A DNA stretch of 52,695 bases, from the NCBI GenBank assembly GCA_030532365.1, contig JAUNLH010000009.1:1-52695 (forward strand), given 5' to 3'. The notes beneath the pieces were generated by a model, which did no database searches, was not told the DNA's origin, and worked only from the letters and a program-made list of their open reading frames with translations. This stretch comes from Porphyromonas sp. GTDB taxonomy: Bacteria > Bacteroidota > Bacteroidia > Bacteroidales > Porphyromonadaceae. Within the stretch, counting starts at the first letter, position 1. Each line of letters starts with the position of its first letter. Shown here one piece after another: positions 1 through 7,536 of this stretch. Made by a program: the position numbers and the translations under genes.

Positions 1-78
1 AGTTGCGTTTGCTAAACATTTAATATAAAATTGCACTTGGTACTTGAATCTACGGCAGATGCAAGAGGTGATTCGTTA

Positions 79-109
79 TTGTCTCTGCGATGAACTTTAG
101 GTATCTTTG
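79..109 (+). promoter_or_regulatory. Predicted trpS promoter (Bacteroidetes type)
   Basis: TATCTTTG at 102-109 matches the Bacteroidetes -7 box TAnnTTTG, and a TTG at 79-81 lies 20 bp upstream where the -33 element is expected. This predicts a leader of about 55 nt before the trpS ATG at 170. No Shine-Dalgarno sequence precedes that ATG, as is usual in this phylum. Bases 1-78 hold nothing recognisable. Confidence 0.6.
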
Positions 110-169
110 TAATTCGTTTTAGAAGACATAAACAACAAAAGAAATAGTAATAATTTAGCGTATTAAAGC

Positions 170-1165
170 ATGAAGGAGACAGTGTTGAGCGGGATTAGAC
201 CGACAGGTAACCTGCATTTAGGTAATTACTTTGGGGCGATTAAGAGCTTCTTAAAGATGCAACATGAGTATAACTGTTTTTTCTTCATCGCAGATTGGCA
301 CTCATTAACGACGCATCCACACCCCGATGATATTAAGAATAGTACACTTACTGTATTGGCAGAGTACTTGGCATGTGGCTTGGACCCCGAGGTGGCTACC
401 ATCTATGTGCAGAGTGATGTAAAGGAGGTTCTGGAGCTTTACCTCTACCTCAATATGAATGCCTATCTAGGAGAGTTGGAGCGCACAACTACCTTTAAGG
501 ATAAGGCGAGGAAGCAACCGGAAAATGTCAATGCCGGACTGCTGACCTATCCTACGCTCATGGCAGCAGATATCTTGATGCACAAGGCGCACAAGGTGCC
601 CGTAGGGCAGGATCAGGAGCAGAATATGGAGATGGCGAGGAAGTTTGGCCGTCGTTTTAATCAAATATATGGGGTTGACTTCTTCCCGGAGCCGGAGTCT
701 TTTAGCTTCGGTAAGCAAGCCATTAAGATCCCAGGCTTGGACGGATCAGGTAAGATGGGTAAGAGCGAGGGAAATGCAATCTACCTAGTGGATGATCCTA
801 AAACGATCAGAAAGAAGGTGATGAGAGCTGTCACGGATAGCGGTCCTACGGAGCCAAATAGCCCGAAGTCAGATGCAGTGCAAAACCTCTTTACCCTCTT
901 AGAGGTGGTTTCTTCACCTGAAGTTTACCAGCAATTTGATGAGCAGTACAACAACTGTTCGATACGGTATGGTGACTTGAAGAAACAACTTGCAGAGGAT
1001 ATTGTGAATGTATGCGCTCCTATCCGCGAGCGTATCTTGGAGCTGCGCGAAAACACTGATTATCTAGAAGAAGTAGTCAGAGTAGGTGCAGAGAAGACCA
1101 GAGCACACGTGCGTCCTATTGTCGAGGAGGTGCGCGAGATCATTGGCTTTCAGCCCATGCGATGA
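170..1165 (+). CDS. trpS: Tryptophanyl-tRNA synthetase
   Basis: Class I aminoacyl-tRNA synthetase that charges tRNA-Trp with tryptophan in the cytoplasm. The 331-residue length is normal for bacterial TrpRS. The HIGH-type signature is HLGN at residues 16-19 inside SGIRPTGNLHLGNY, and the KMSKS loop reads KMGKS at 195-199. The segment VPVGQDQEQNMEMAR near 143-157 is typical of the Rossmann core that binds tryptophanyl-adenylate. It is a single copy with its own promoter (102-109), and about 100 bp separate it from the next gene on the same strand. The Gly in KMGKS is a mild variant that still keeps both lysines, so activity is expected. The identification is secure. Confidence 0.97.
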   Translation: MKETVLSGIRPTGNLHLGNYFGAIKSFLKMQHEYNCFFFIADWHSLTTHPHPDDIKNSTLTVLAEYLACGLDPEVATIYVQSDVKEVLELYLYLNMNAYLGELERTTTFKDKARKQPENVNAGLLTYPTLMAADILMHKAHKVPVGQDQEQNMEMARKFGRRFNQIYGVDFFPEPESFSFGKQAIKIPGLDGSGKMGKSEGNAIYLVDDPKTIRKKVMRAVTDSGPTEPNSPKSDAVQNLFTLLEVVSSPEVYQQFDEQYNNCSIRYGDLKKQLAEDIVNVCAPIRERILELRENTDYLEEVVRVGAEKTRAHVRPIVEEVREIIGFQPMR

Positions 1166-1262
1166 AAAAGTAAAGAAATACCAATAAAATTATATATTTA
1201 ACAGCGAGACCTCACGCTGGACTATGAGGTGAAACGGAGAAGAAAACGTTAGAGAGACGAAC

Positions 1263-1709
1263 ATGAACGAAATGAACAACAACAGTATTACTGGTAAAAT
1301 CACACACGTACTTGAATTGCAGAGCGGAGATAGTAGGAAGCGCCCAGGCGAGAAATGGTACAAGCAAGAGTATGTGCTTGAGACGTTCTCAGAGTGGCCG
1401 AGGCAGGTATGCTTCCAGCTATGGGGTGAGGATAGAATTAAGCAGGCAAACATCCAGATGGATGATGTCGTAACGGTGCAATTTGAGCTCAGTAGTCGCG
1501 AGTACAATGGTCGCTGGTATACCAATGTTGACGGTAGATTTGTTACAAAGGGAATGCCCGAGCAGAATAATGCTCCAGGGTATGGTCAGCCACAGCCAGG
1601 CTACGGGCAGCAGCCTAACTTTGGTCCACAAGCCCCAGCGTCCAACTCTATGCCCCAGACCGACAACCAGTTTGGTCAGAGCCAAGAGTCAGACGACCTG
1701 CCATTCTAA
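1263..1709 (+). CDS. DUF3127 protein with SSB-like C-terminal tip
   Basis: A 148-residue protein. Residues about 8-100 match my recollection of DUF3127, a Bacteroidetes family of small beta-rich, probably OB-fold proteins (the stretch ITGKITHVLELQSGDS, then KQEYVLET, then CFQLWGEDRI). Residues about 101-139 form a flexible Gly/Pro/Gln/Asn-rich linker. The protein ends in SDDLPF, closely resembling the acidic tip (DDDIPF type) with which bacterial SSB recruits repair and replication proteins. It is therefore probably a single-stranded nucleic-acid binding protein, but it is not a canonical SSB: the usual SSB start and DNA-binding residues are not seen. A second Met lies four codons in (1275). 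A TATATTTA at 1193-1200 could be the -7 box. The function is inferred. Confidence 0.75.
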   Translation: MNEMNNNSITGKITHVLELQSGDSRKRPGEKWYKQEYVLETFSEWPRQVCFQLWGEDRIKQANIQMDDVVTVQFELSSREYNGRWYTNVDGRFVTKGMPEQNNAPGYGQPQPGYGQQPNFGPQAPASNSMPQTDNQFGQSQESDDLPF

Positions 1710-1728
1710 AATTACACTGTAAACTAAT

Positions 1729-1757
1729 AGGGAGTAGCTGCAAATGTGATGCTCCCT
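1729..1757 (+). terminator. Weak hairpin after the DUF3127 gene
   Basis: AGGGAG at 729-734 of this kilobase (1729-1734) pairs perfectly with CTCCCT at 1752-1757 and is followed by TTCT rather than a long T run. It sits 20 bp after the stop codon, so a weak terminator is plausible. The rest of the 261-bp gap to the next gene (1758-1970) shows no clear promoter or repeat. Confidence 0.35.
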
Positions 1758-1970
1758 TCTAAATAGAGCGATCCACCTCCTTTTGTGCAGAAGAGATGAT
1801 GTACTAAGGAGTGTGGTCTATTGCAGCGATTACCGCTTTGGGAAAAGCCGTACAAAGGGGTGAGTGAGATGCGCATCCTTTGGGGTAAGGAAGATATGAG
1901 AAAATCAACGGTATGTATGCCCCCGTACCTAAAGATGAATGTGAATAACACAATAGTACTATAAGAGGAT

Positions 1971-3956
1971 ATGGGATTCAAGGAAGTGATGAATCTGCGC
2001 CAAGAAGGTGAGTCGGAGAAAGCCTTAAAACTGGCAAGAGAGGACTATGAAATAAAGCAAGATCAATGGTCAGCTTCGGCACTGTTTTGGGTGCTGAAAG
2101 ACATTGCTACGACCTGCATAGAGGAGGGAAATTCTGAGGATGCCACCTCCTTGGTAACTGAGATGGAGGGACTAGTAGATGAGATGGGAGCCACCATCAA
2201 TGTCGCTACAGAGACTGTTGAGAAGCTACAGAAGCAAGTGATCCCTCACTTTGTGGAGATGGAAGAGCTCCAAGCGGAGCTGAGACGGAGCAAGCTCTTC
2301 CTTGTGATCGAGGAGGGGTATCTCAAGGCTCGAGGTTGGATGGAAGAGAGCGATAACCCGCATCCCGCGCTGCATGAGCCGTATGCTGAGATTATGTACA
2401 TCTATCTCAAACGCAAGGCAGATGAGCTGTCGTCGGAGGAGTTTCAGGAGTATATCGCTTCGTACCTTGCACTTGAGAATCCAAGACCTTCGAAACTCCA
2501 CTCTCAGTACCTTAAGCTACTTCTGAAGGCTAAGTTGAGGTATGAGAGCGACTTTGATCTCAATCCAATAGTATCCGAGTGGGATCTGACCAACCTCCGA
2601 CCTGAAGATTGGAAGCAGCGGAGGTCACAACAGGGGGCGCATGTCTCACAGCCACTTGCGATGCGTGTTTTGAGCCAGTCAGTAGCTGAGTTTTATACTC
2701 AGAAGATGGATGGCGGGCAAGTGGCTCTATCTGCTCCCCTTTATCAGTTGCTGATGGATGCTGAGAGCCTACTTCCTGATGATGAATTGGTGCAACTCAC
2801 GAGAGCGAGAGTCGAAGTGATCGATGACCGGCTTGAAGAGGCACGCAAGCTCTATGAGGAGTTGTTAGTTGCTACAGATCTCGGCGAGCCTTGGTACGAA
2901 TTTGCTCTGCTTTGCGATGAGCATGAGGTTGATATCAAAGCAGGTGCTCTATCAAAGGCACTTCAGATCGAAGACAATACCTACCTCGATTATGTGGCAG
3001 CAGCGAGATTGGAGCTGGCTGACTGCCTAGTCCGGCAAGAGATTTATAGCAGCGCCCTACGGGAGTTGGAGATGTATGCCCAGATATGTCTGGAGAAAGG
3101 TCGAGAGACAAAGCCAAAATACACCCAACTAATGTCGGATATCCCTGAAGAAACAACTTCCAATAGAGACAATAAAGAGTTTTATTTCCAGCACAGTCGT
3201 GTGGCAGAGGAGTATATCTATGCTGACATTGAGGAGGAGACAATGATCGTCATTGATGTCATTGCGATGCGACTTCAAGAGCCACAAAAGCAGATCGTCC
3301 CTATGCTCAAGCTGATGAATGCGGAGGGGAAGACGGCTCTTGTTTCTCCCCGTATCTCCGGTGTGCTTGATGGGGACAACCGTGGACGCTTGTACGAAGT
3401 GAAGCTCCTGCCACGTCAGCATGCCTACACCAAGGTGTTGCTACTCACTCCGTCTGAGAAGGATGCCAAAGAGATGTTTCCTACAGTTGTAGCACGCATC
3501 AATGGGTATAGCGAAGCTGTCAGAGCTCACCACCTCATCGATACCACTAGCCATCACCATTACCTTCCAGGTGAGGAGTCGATGTGGGACTTTGGCGACT
3601 TTGTAAACTTTCTGCTCGTAAGAGAGCAGTTCAAACCACGCAATAATAGATCACGCCAAGGTGGTAGCTACAGAGAGTATCTATTGCTACCCGAGCCAAT
3701 GGTTCCTGAGGAGGCGATTCCGCTTTACCCTGCACAAACATGTATCATCACTAGTATCTCAGATGATGAGGTGGAGGTAATGACCGAAGAAGGATACTAC
3801 GGTACAGCCTCTCCCGAGATTGCATCCATCTCCCTTCTAGAGGGCGATCGAGTGATGTGTAGAGGGTTTGTACAGCGACACAAGAATCGTCGTACAGGAG
3901 ACTTTACTTACTCGTTCACGCCACTCTCTATCGAGGAGTTTAACGAGGAGATGTAA
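1971..3956 (+). CDS. Helical-repeat (TPR-like) protein of unknown function
   Basis: A 661-residue soluble protein that I do not recognise at gene level. Residues 1-70 look like a pair of TPR-type helical hairpins (GESEKALKLAREDYEIK, then a second helix pair around EEGNSEDATSLV). More helical pairs run through about residue 370, including a TPR-like stretch near 275-345 (ARVEVIDDRLEEARKLYEELL and following). From about 405 to the end it is beta-rich, with many short strands and several Gly turns, which might be one or two OB or SH3-like folds. There is no signal peptide or membrane segment, so it is probably cytoplasmic. It stands alone and ends in a strong terminator at 4000-4035. A role as a scaffold or nucleic-acid-associated protein is only a guess. 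Confidence 0.6.
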   Translation: MGFKEVMNLRQEGESEKALKLAREDYEIKQDQWSASALFWVLKDIATTCIEEGNSEDATSLVTEMEGLVDEMGATINVATETVEKLQKQVIPHFVEMEELQAELRRSKLFLVIEEGYLKARGWMEESDNPHPALHEPYAEIMYIYLKRKADELSSEEFQEYIASYLALENPRPSKLHSQYLKLLLKAKLRYESDFDLNPIVSEWDLTNLRPEDWKQRRSQQGAHVSQPLAMRVLSQSVAEFYTQKMDGGQVALSAPLYQLLMDAESLLPDDELVQLTRARVEVIDDRLEEARKLYEELLVATDLGEPWYEFALLCDEHEVDIKAGALSKALQIEDNTYLDYVAAARLELADCLVRQEIYSSALRELEMYAQICLEKGRETKPKYTQLMSDIPEETTSNRDNKEFYFQHSRVAEEYIYADIEEETMIVIDVIAMRLQEPQKQIVPMLKLMNAEGKTALVSPRISGVLDGDNRGRLYEVKLLPRQHAYTKVLLLTPSEKDAKEMFPTVVARINGYSEAVRAHHLIDTTSHHHYLPGEESMWDFGDFVNFLLVREQFKPRNNRSRQGGSYREYLLLPEPMVPEEAIPLYPAQTCIITSISDDEVEVMTEEGYYGTASPEIASISLLEGDRVMCRGFVQRHKNRRTGDFTYSFTPLSIEEFNEEM

Positions 3957-3999
3957 GGAAAATTCCGCTCAATTCCGAAGACGGTATAAATACAAAAGC

Positions 4000-4038
4000 A
4001 AGTCCCGTACTTAGTTCATTCTAGGTACGGGACTTTTT
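4000..4038 (+). terminator. Perfect-stem terminator between convergent genes
   Basis: An 11-bp perfect stem (AAGTCCCGTAC at 4000-4010 with GTACGGGACTT at 4025-4035) has a 14-nt loop and runs into TTTTTT. It terminates the preceding plus-strand gene. The minus-strand reading leaves the stem into GCTTTTGT, so it may also stop transcription from lpdA. Confidence 0.88.
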
Positions 4039-4075
4039 TATTTAGTTAAAGTGCGCTCTAGTCCTATGATCAATA

Positions 4076-5434
4076 TCAAAGGATTTCATGAATGATCTCT
4101 CCGACCGTCGGGTGGGGGAAGATATGGCGCTTCAATTGGTCTACAGTAAGCCGCTCTGTGATTGCCATGCCTATGATGATAATCAGCTCTGAGGCGGGGT
4201 TACCAAGGATGTGACCTCCAATGACTCGCTCGTCCTTATCGACAATGACCTTGCAGAGCCCGTTACCACCCTCATTCTCAACTACAAATCTACCCGCATA
4301 GCTCATCGGTAGGGAGAGCACCTTATGTGGCACACCAGCCTCCTTGAGCTCCTCCTCCGTCTTGCCCACACTGGCTATCTCGGGGTGAGTATATACGACC
4401 CCAGGGATCGCGTCATAGCGCATCGGGTCATCATTTCGCCCTAAGATATGGTTCACCGCCACCTCGCCCTCACGGATCGCAGTGTGTGCTAGCAGGGAGT
4501 ATCCAGTCACATCGCCAGCGGCATAGAGCCTCGGGTGTGAAGACTGCATAAACTGGTCAACCACCACAGCCCCACGGTTTTGCTCAATGTTCAACGTCTC
4601 AAGTCCGAGCCCTTCGGTAACGGCACGTCGCCCTGCACTAAGGAGAATTCTCTCCCCCTTGAGCTCCTTGCGCTCGCCATCTGCTGTCTCTATCGTCAAG
4701 CCCTTCTTTGATGCTGCGACCACCTTGGTATTGAGATAAAAGTTAGCGCCACGCTTCTTGTACTCCTCCATCAGTAGTGAGGAGAGCTCACCGTCCATCG
4801 GACCAAGGATCTTCGACATCATCTCTACGACCGTCACTTCAACCCCCATGGAGGTAAAGAAGCTCACAAACTCCATCCCAATCACACCCCCACCGATGAT
4901 GAGCAAGCTCTTGGGGAGCTCCTTTGCCTGAAGTGCCTCTCTGCTGGTCCAGTAGCCACTCTCAGCCAGCCCCTCGATAGGTGGGATCGCTGTCTCAGAG
5001 CCGGTACAAAGAAGCACCTTCTTAGCCAGATAGATCTTATCATCCGCCTTGATCCGTAGCGACTCCTCGCCCTCACCATCCAGCGTTGCTAGAGCTTCGA
5101 CCACCTCTACACCGGCATTGCTCAGCTTCATCTTCACACCAGCCACGAGCTTGCGGACAATTTTGTTTTTACGCCCTTGTATGCGCTTATAGTCCGGCTC
5201 CAGATCACCGTCAACAGTGATGCCGTACTTCTTGCTCTCCCGCATGGTATCAAGGAGGTTAGCACTATGGAGGAGTGCCTTTGTGGGGATACAACCCTCA
5301 TTGAGGCATACACCCCCTAGATTTCCCTTCTCAAATAGGATGGTCTTCAGTCCATTATTAGCAGCTATGGCAGCAGCGTTATAGCCACCAGGTCCTCCGC
5401 CTATCACCGCCAGATCGTACTTTGTCTCACTCAT
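4076..5434 (-). CDS. lpdA: Dihydrolipoyl dehydrogenase (E3)
   Basis: A flavoprotein disulfide reductase that reoxidises dihydrolipoamide on 2-oxo-acid dehydrogenase or glycine-cleavage lipoyl domains, passing electrons via FAD to NAD+. The FAD-binding GGGPGG is at residues 12-17, and the redox-active disulfide is C43 and C48 in GGVCLNEGCIPTK. The NAD-binding GGGVIG is at 181-186, and the catalytic His-Glu pair is H441 and E446 in HPTVGE near the C-terminus. At 452 residues it is full length. No E1, E2 or glycine-cleavage gene is next to it, so which complex it serves cannot be told here. Its start lies close to the divergent rmuC promoter. CAATATA near 5475 could supply a weak minus-strand -7 box. 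Confidence 0.94.
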   Translation of the reverse strand: MSETKYDLAVIGGGPGGYNAAAIAANNGLKTILFEKGNLGGVCLNEGCIPTKALLHSANLLDTMRESKKYGITVDGDLEPDYKRIQGRKNKIVRKLVAGVKMKLSNAGVEVVEALATLDGEGEESLRIKADDKIYLAKKVLLCTGSETAIPPIEGLAESGYWTSREALQAKELPKSLLIIGGGVIGMEFVSFFTSMGVEVTVVEMMSKILGPMDGELSSLLMEEYKKRGANFYLNTKVVAASKKGLTIETADGERKELKGERILLSAGRRAVTEGLGLETLNIEQNRGAVVVDQFMQSSHPRLYAAGDVTGYSLLAHTAIREGEVAVNHILGRNDDPMRYDAIPGVVYTHPEIASVGKTEEELKEAGVPHKVLSLPMSYAGRFVVENEGGNGLCKVIVDKDERVIGGHILGNPASELIIIIGMAITERLTVDQLKRHIFPHPTVGEIIHEIL

Positions 5435-5502
5435 ATTTTTTCATGTATGGTTATTAAGAATGTGTATACTCCTAGCAATATACACCTTTTCACTAAATTG
5501 GT

Positions 5503-5510
5503 TATCTTTG
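5503..5510 (+). promoter_or_regulatory. -7 box just ahead of rmuC
   Basis: TATCTTTG at 5503-5510 is an exact TAnnTTTG match. No clear -33 element is visible; the nearest T run, at 5487-5490, is too close. Transcription would begin at about 5514, on top of the ATG at 5513. Confidence 0.5.
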
Positions 5511-5512
5511 AT

Positions 5513-6850
5513 ATGCAAAATCAACCCTTTTATAGCCATAATACAGTGACTTCTCAGATCCCTATCTACATTCTTTTCTTTCTCATCGGTGCAGTCATTG
5601 CGCTACTTCTCTATTACATTTATTACCGCCGTCAGTTCGGAGCGTGGCAAGAGGCGCTCTCGGATGAGCAGCGCGCTCGACGAGAAGAGAGCCAGGAGCT
5701 CATCCGCCTCCAAGAGCAAAACCGCTCCATACATGAAAGGCTTGAGAGCGAGAAGAGTCTTCATGAGGAGTTGCAGGAGAGACAGCAAGAGAACTTTGAT
5801 CGACAGCTGGAGGCACTTCAGTCCAAATTCACAGCTCTCTCTGAGGAGATCACCAAGAAGAGAAGCGAGGAGCTCACCTCTACCAACGAGAAGCACCTCC
5901 ACTCGATCTTAGCTCCCCTCAAAGAGAGCATCAGTAAGATGCAGACCGCTTTTGAGACCAATAAGTCGAGCAGTGCAGAGCAGTCTGGCAAGCTGGAGGC
6001 AACCATCAAGCTACTGATGGAGCGCACACTCGAGGTGGGGGAGAAGGCAGATACCCTCTCGCAGGCCCTCCGACACGAGAGCAAGCGGCAGGGCAATTGG
6101 GGTGAACTGATCCTAGAGCGCTTGCTAGAGATGGAGGACTTGAAGAGGGGCATCAGCTACGATACACAAGTGACGCTCCACGGACCCAATGGCAACCTCC
6201 TCAGACCTGATGCTCTCCTCTACTATCCTGACGATAAGGTGCTGATCATTGATGCAAAGGTATCTCTCAAAGCCTACGTTGATTACTTCGAGAGTGATGA
6301 TGATCAAGAAAAAGAGAGACTAAAGCGAGCCCACCTAGAGAGCGTAAAGAAGCACATCGATGAGCTGGCAGATAAGAAATACAATAACTACATAGAGCCC
6401 CCCCGAGAGGCACTTGACTATGTGATCATGTTCATGCCCAACCAGGGAGCACTAGACCTCGCTCTCCAGCTCGATCCCGACTTGTGGCGATATGCGATCG
6501 ATAGGCGTGTCTTCCTTGCAAACGATTACAATCTGCTCGTCCTACTACGTATCATCAAAGTTGTTTGGCGCCAGCATACCCAGGAGAGGAATATCGACGA
6601 AATCATCAGAGAGGCGGAGCTTATAGTAGATAGGGTAGCAAAGCTCGGAAATGATATGGAGCAAGTCGGTAAAACATTCGACACTCTGCGTAAGCGCTTC
6701 GACCAGGTAGAGCTCCGACTGAGGGGTACTCAAGGGATATATCGTGCTGCTGAGCGGCTAATGGAGCATGGGGTTAAGAATAATTCAAAGTTCTCTATCC
6801 CAGCGACCGAGGAGCTGGGCATAGAGGAGATGATAGACAGTGTAGAGTAG
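5513..6850 (+). CDS. rmuC: RmuC-family DNA recombination protein
   Basis: RmuC limits DNA rearrangements and is predicted to contain a restriction-endonuclease-like nuclease fold. From the ATG at 5513 the product is 445 residues. A transmembrane anchor lies at about 17-38 (IPIYILFFLIGAVIALLLYY) and a long coiled coil at about 45-185. The RmuC domain follows from WGELILERLLEM, with the nuclease-like core RPDALLYYPDDKVLIIDAKVSL carrying the D...DAK signature. The frame is open back to an ATG at 5447, but that start would lie upstream of the TATCTTTG box at 5503-5510 and almost touch lpdA. A GTG at 5546, just before the membrane helix, would allow a 30-nt leader and cannot be excluded. The family call is secure; the start is not. 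Confidence 0.9.
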   Translation: MQNQPFYSHNTVTSQIPIYILFFLIGAVIALLLYYIYYRRQFGAWQEALSDEQRARREESQELIRLQEQNRSIHERLESEKSLHEELQERQQENFDRQLEALQSKFTALSEEITKKRSEELTSTNEKHLHSILAPLKESISKMQTAFETNKSSSAEQSGKLEATIKLLMERTLEVGEKADTLSQALRHESKRQGNWGELILERLLEMEDLKRGISYDTQVTLHGPNGNLLRPDALLYYPDDKVLIIDAKVSLKAYVDYFESDDDQEKERLKRAHLESVKKHIDELADKKYNNYIEPPREALDYVIMFMPNQGALDLALQLDPDLWRYAIDRRVFLANDYNLLVLLRIIKVVWRQHTQERNIDEIIREAELIVDRVAKLGNDMEQVGKTFDTLRKRFDQVELRLRGTQGIYRAAERLMEHGVKNNSKFSIPATEELGIEEMIDSVE

Positions 6851-6947
6851 GGATAGACCTAAGTATAATCCTCCATACCCCTATCTCGGAAAGAGCGCTG
6901 ATCGCACTTATAAAAAACCGACATCGCTGCACCATAATTTCCAACAC

Positions 6948-7049
6948 CCGAACTTCGCTCAAACTAAGTTCCGAACTTCGACTTGTCTAAGTTCCCAACT
7001 TCGATCGGTCTAAGACCGGAACTTAGATTTTCTAAGTTCGGGTCTTAGG
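6948..7049 (+). repeat. 23-bp dyad repeat array 1
   Basis: A half-unit is followed by units with 23-bp period: CTAAGTTCCGAACTTCGA, TCTAAGTTCCCAACTTCGA, and the variant TCTAAGACCGGAACTTAGA, ending in the half-unit CTAAGTTCGGGTCTTAGG. The spacers cttg, tcgg and tttt differ. The right end closes in a long hairpin: about 16-nt arms from 7011 to 7046, with one mismatch around tttt. A further TAAGACC at 7061-7067 can compete for GGTCTTA at 7041-7047. The array lies between convergent genes, and its polarity (the 'tttt' hairpin end) points right. Confidence 0.9.
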
Positions 7050-7455
7050 TACACCCGCCTTAAGACCCCGTATCCCTAGCCGTTACTCATTAACTTAGCA
7101 AGACTGTGTTTTACGCATATCTCAGTTGAGGTATTTTGTAAAGTTTCCTTTGTTTATTTTGTGCCTTTTAGTGCAGAAAATATATTGTGTTGTTGATTTT
7201 CTAGTGAAAGTAATGTTGAGTAGGAATGATCTTGCAAGCAAACGACTTAATTATCTCTTAATCATCAAGGAGCCACGCAAGAAACATCTCATCCTCGTAC
7301 TCCTTATGCTCACTTCCATGCAGCCATGGCATAGAGGGTCTCAGGTACAGTAAATGACGATAGCCAGTAGCCCATCCCATTTGCCAACGTAGCGCTATTT
7401 TTTCTACCCGACTCTACTGGGTTTGACGGTCAGATCTATGGGAGGAAAAATGAAA

Positions 7456-7499
7456 AGCACCCAACCTTTTGCTGTGCAAGGACAGTAAGGCTGGGTGCT
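7456..7499 (-). terminator. Terminator of the protease-susC-susD operon
   Basis: A 13-bp stem with one G-T wobble (AGCACCCAACCTT at 7456-7468 against AAGGCTGGGTGCT at 7487-7499). On the minus strand it runs into TTTCATTTTTCC. It lies 38 bp beyond the susD stop codon. Confidence 0.85.
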
Positions 7500-7536
7500 G
7501 AGGTATTGATGTTTGTGCCTCCTAACTAGGGAGATA

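Larger units (their letters stand above)
6851..7536. other. Convergent intergenic region, 686 bp
   Basis: The region lies between rmuC and susD. It holds a 23-bp dyad repeat array (6948-7049) and the susD terminator (7456-7499). No ordinary terminator directly follows rmuC. From 7068 to 7455 I see nothing convincing: only a short open frame at 7126-7353 with no homology or codon support. Confidence 0.6.

Noticed and set aside
1263..1709. Canonical single-stranded DNA-binding protein (ssb)
   Set aside because: Only the C-terminal tip fits; the N-terminal domain matches DUF3127 rather than classical SSB.
6948..7049. CRISPR-like array (repeats with spacers)
   Set aside because: The spacers are only 4-5 nt, repeats are dyads with many variants, and no cas gene is present. 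The same holds for the other five arrays.
7126..7353. A 75-residue open frame in the rmuC-susD gap
   Set aside because: It has no recognisable domain, an atypical composition (Leu/Lys rich with no clear membrane topology), and no promoter. It is probably a chance frame.
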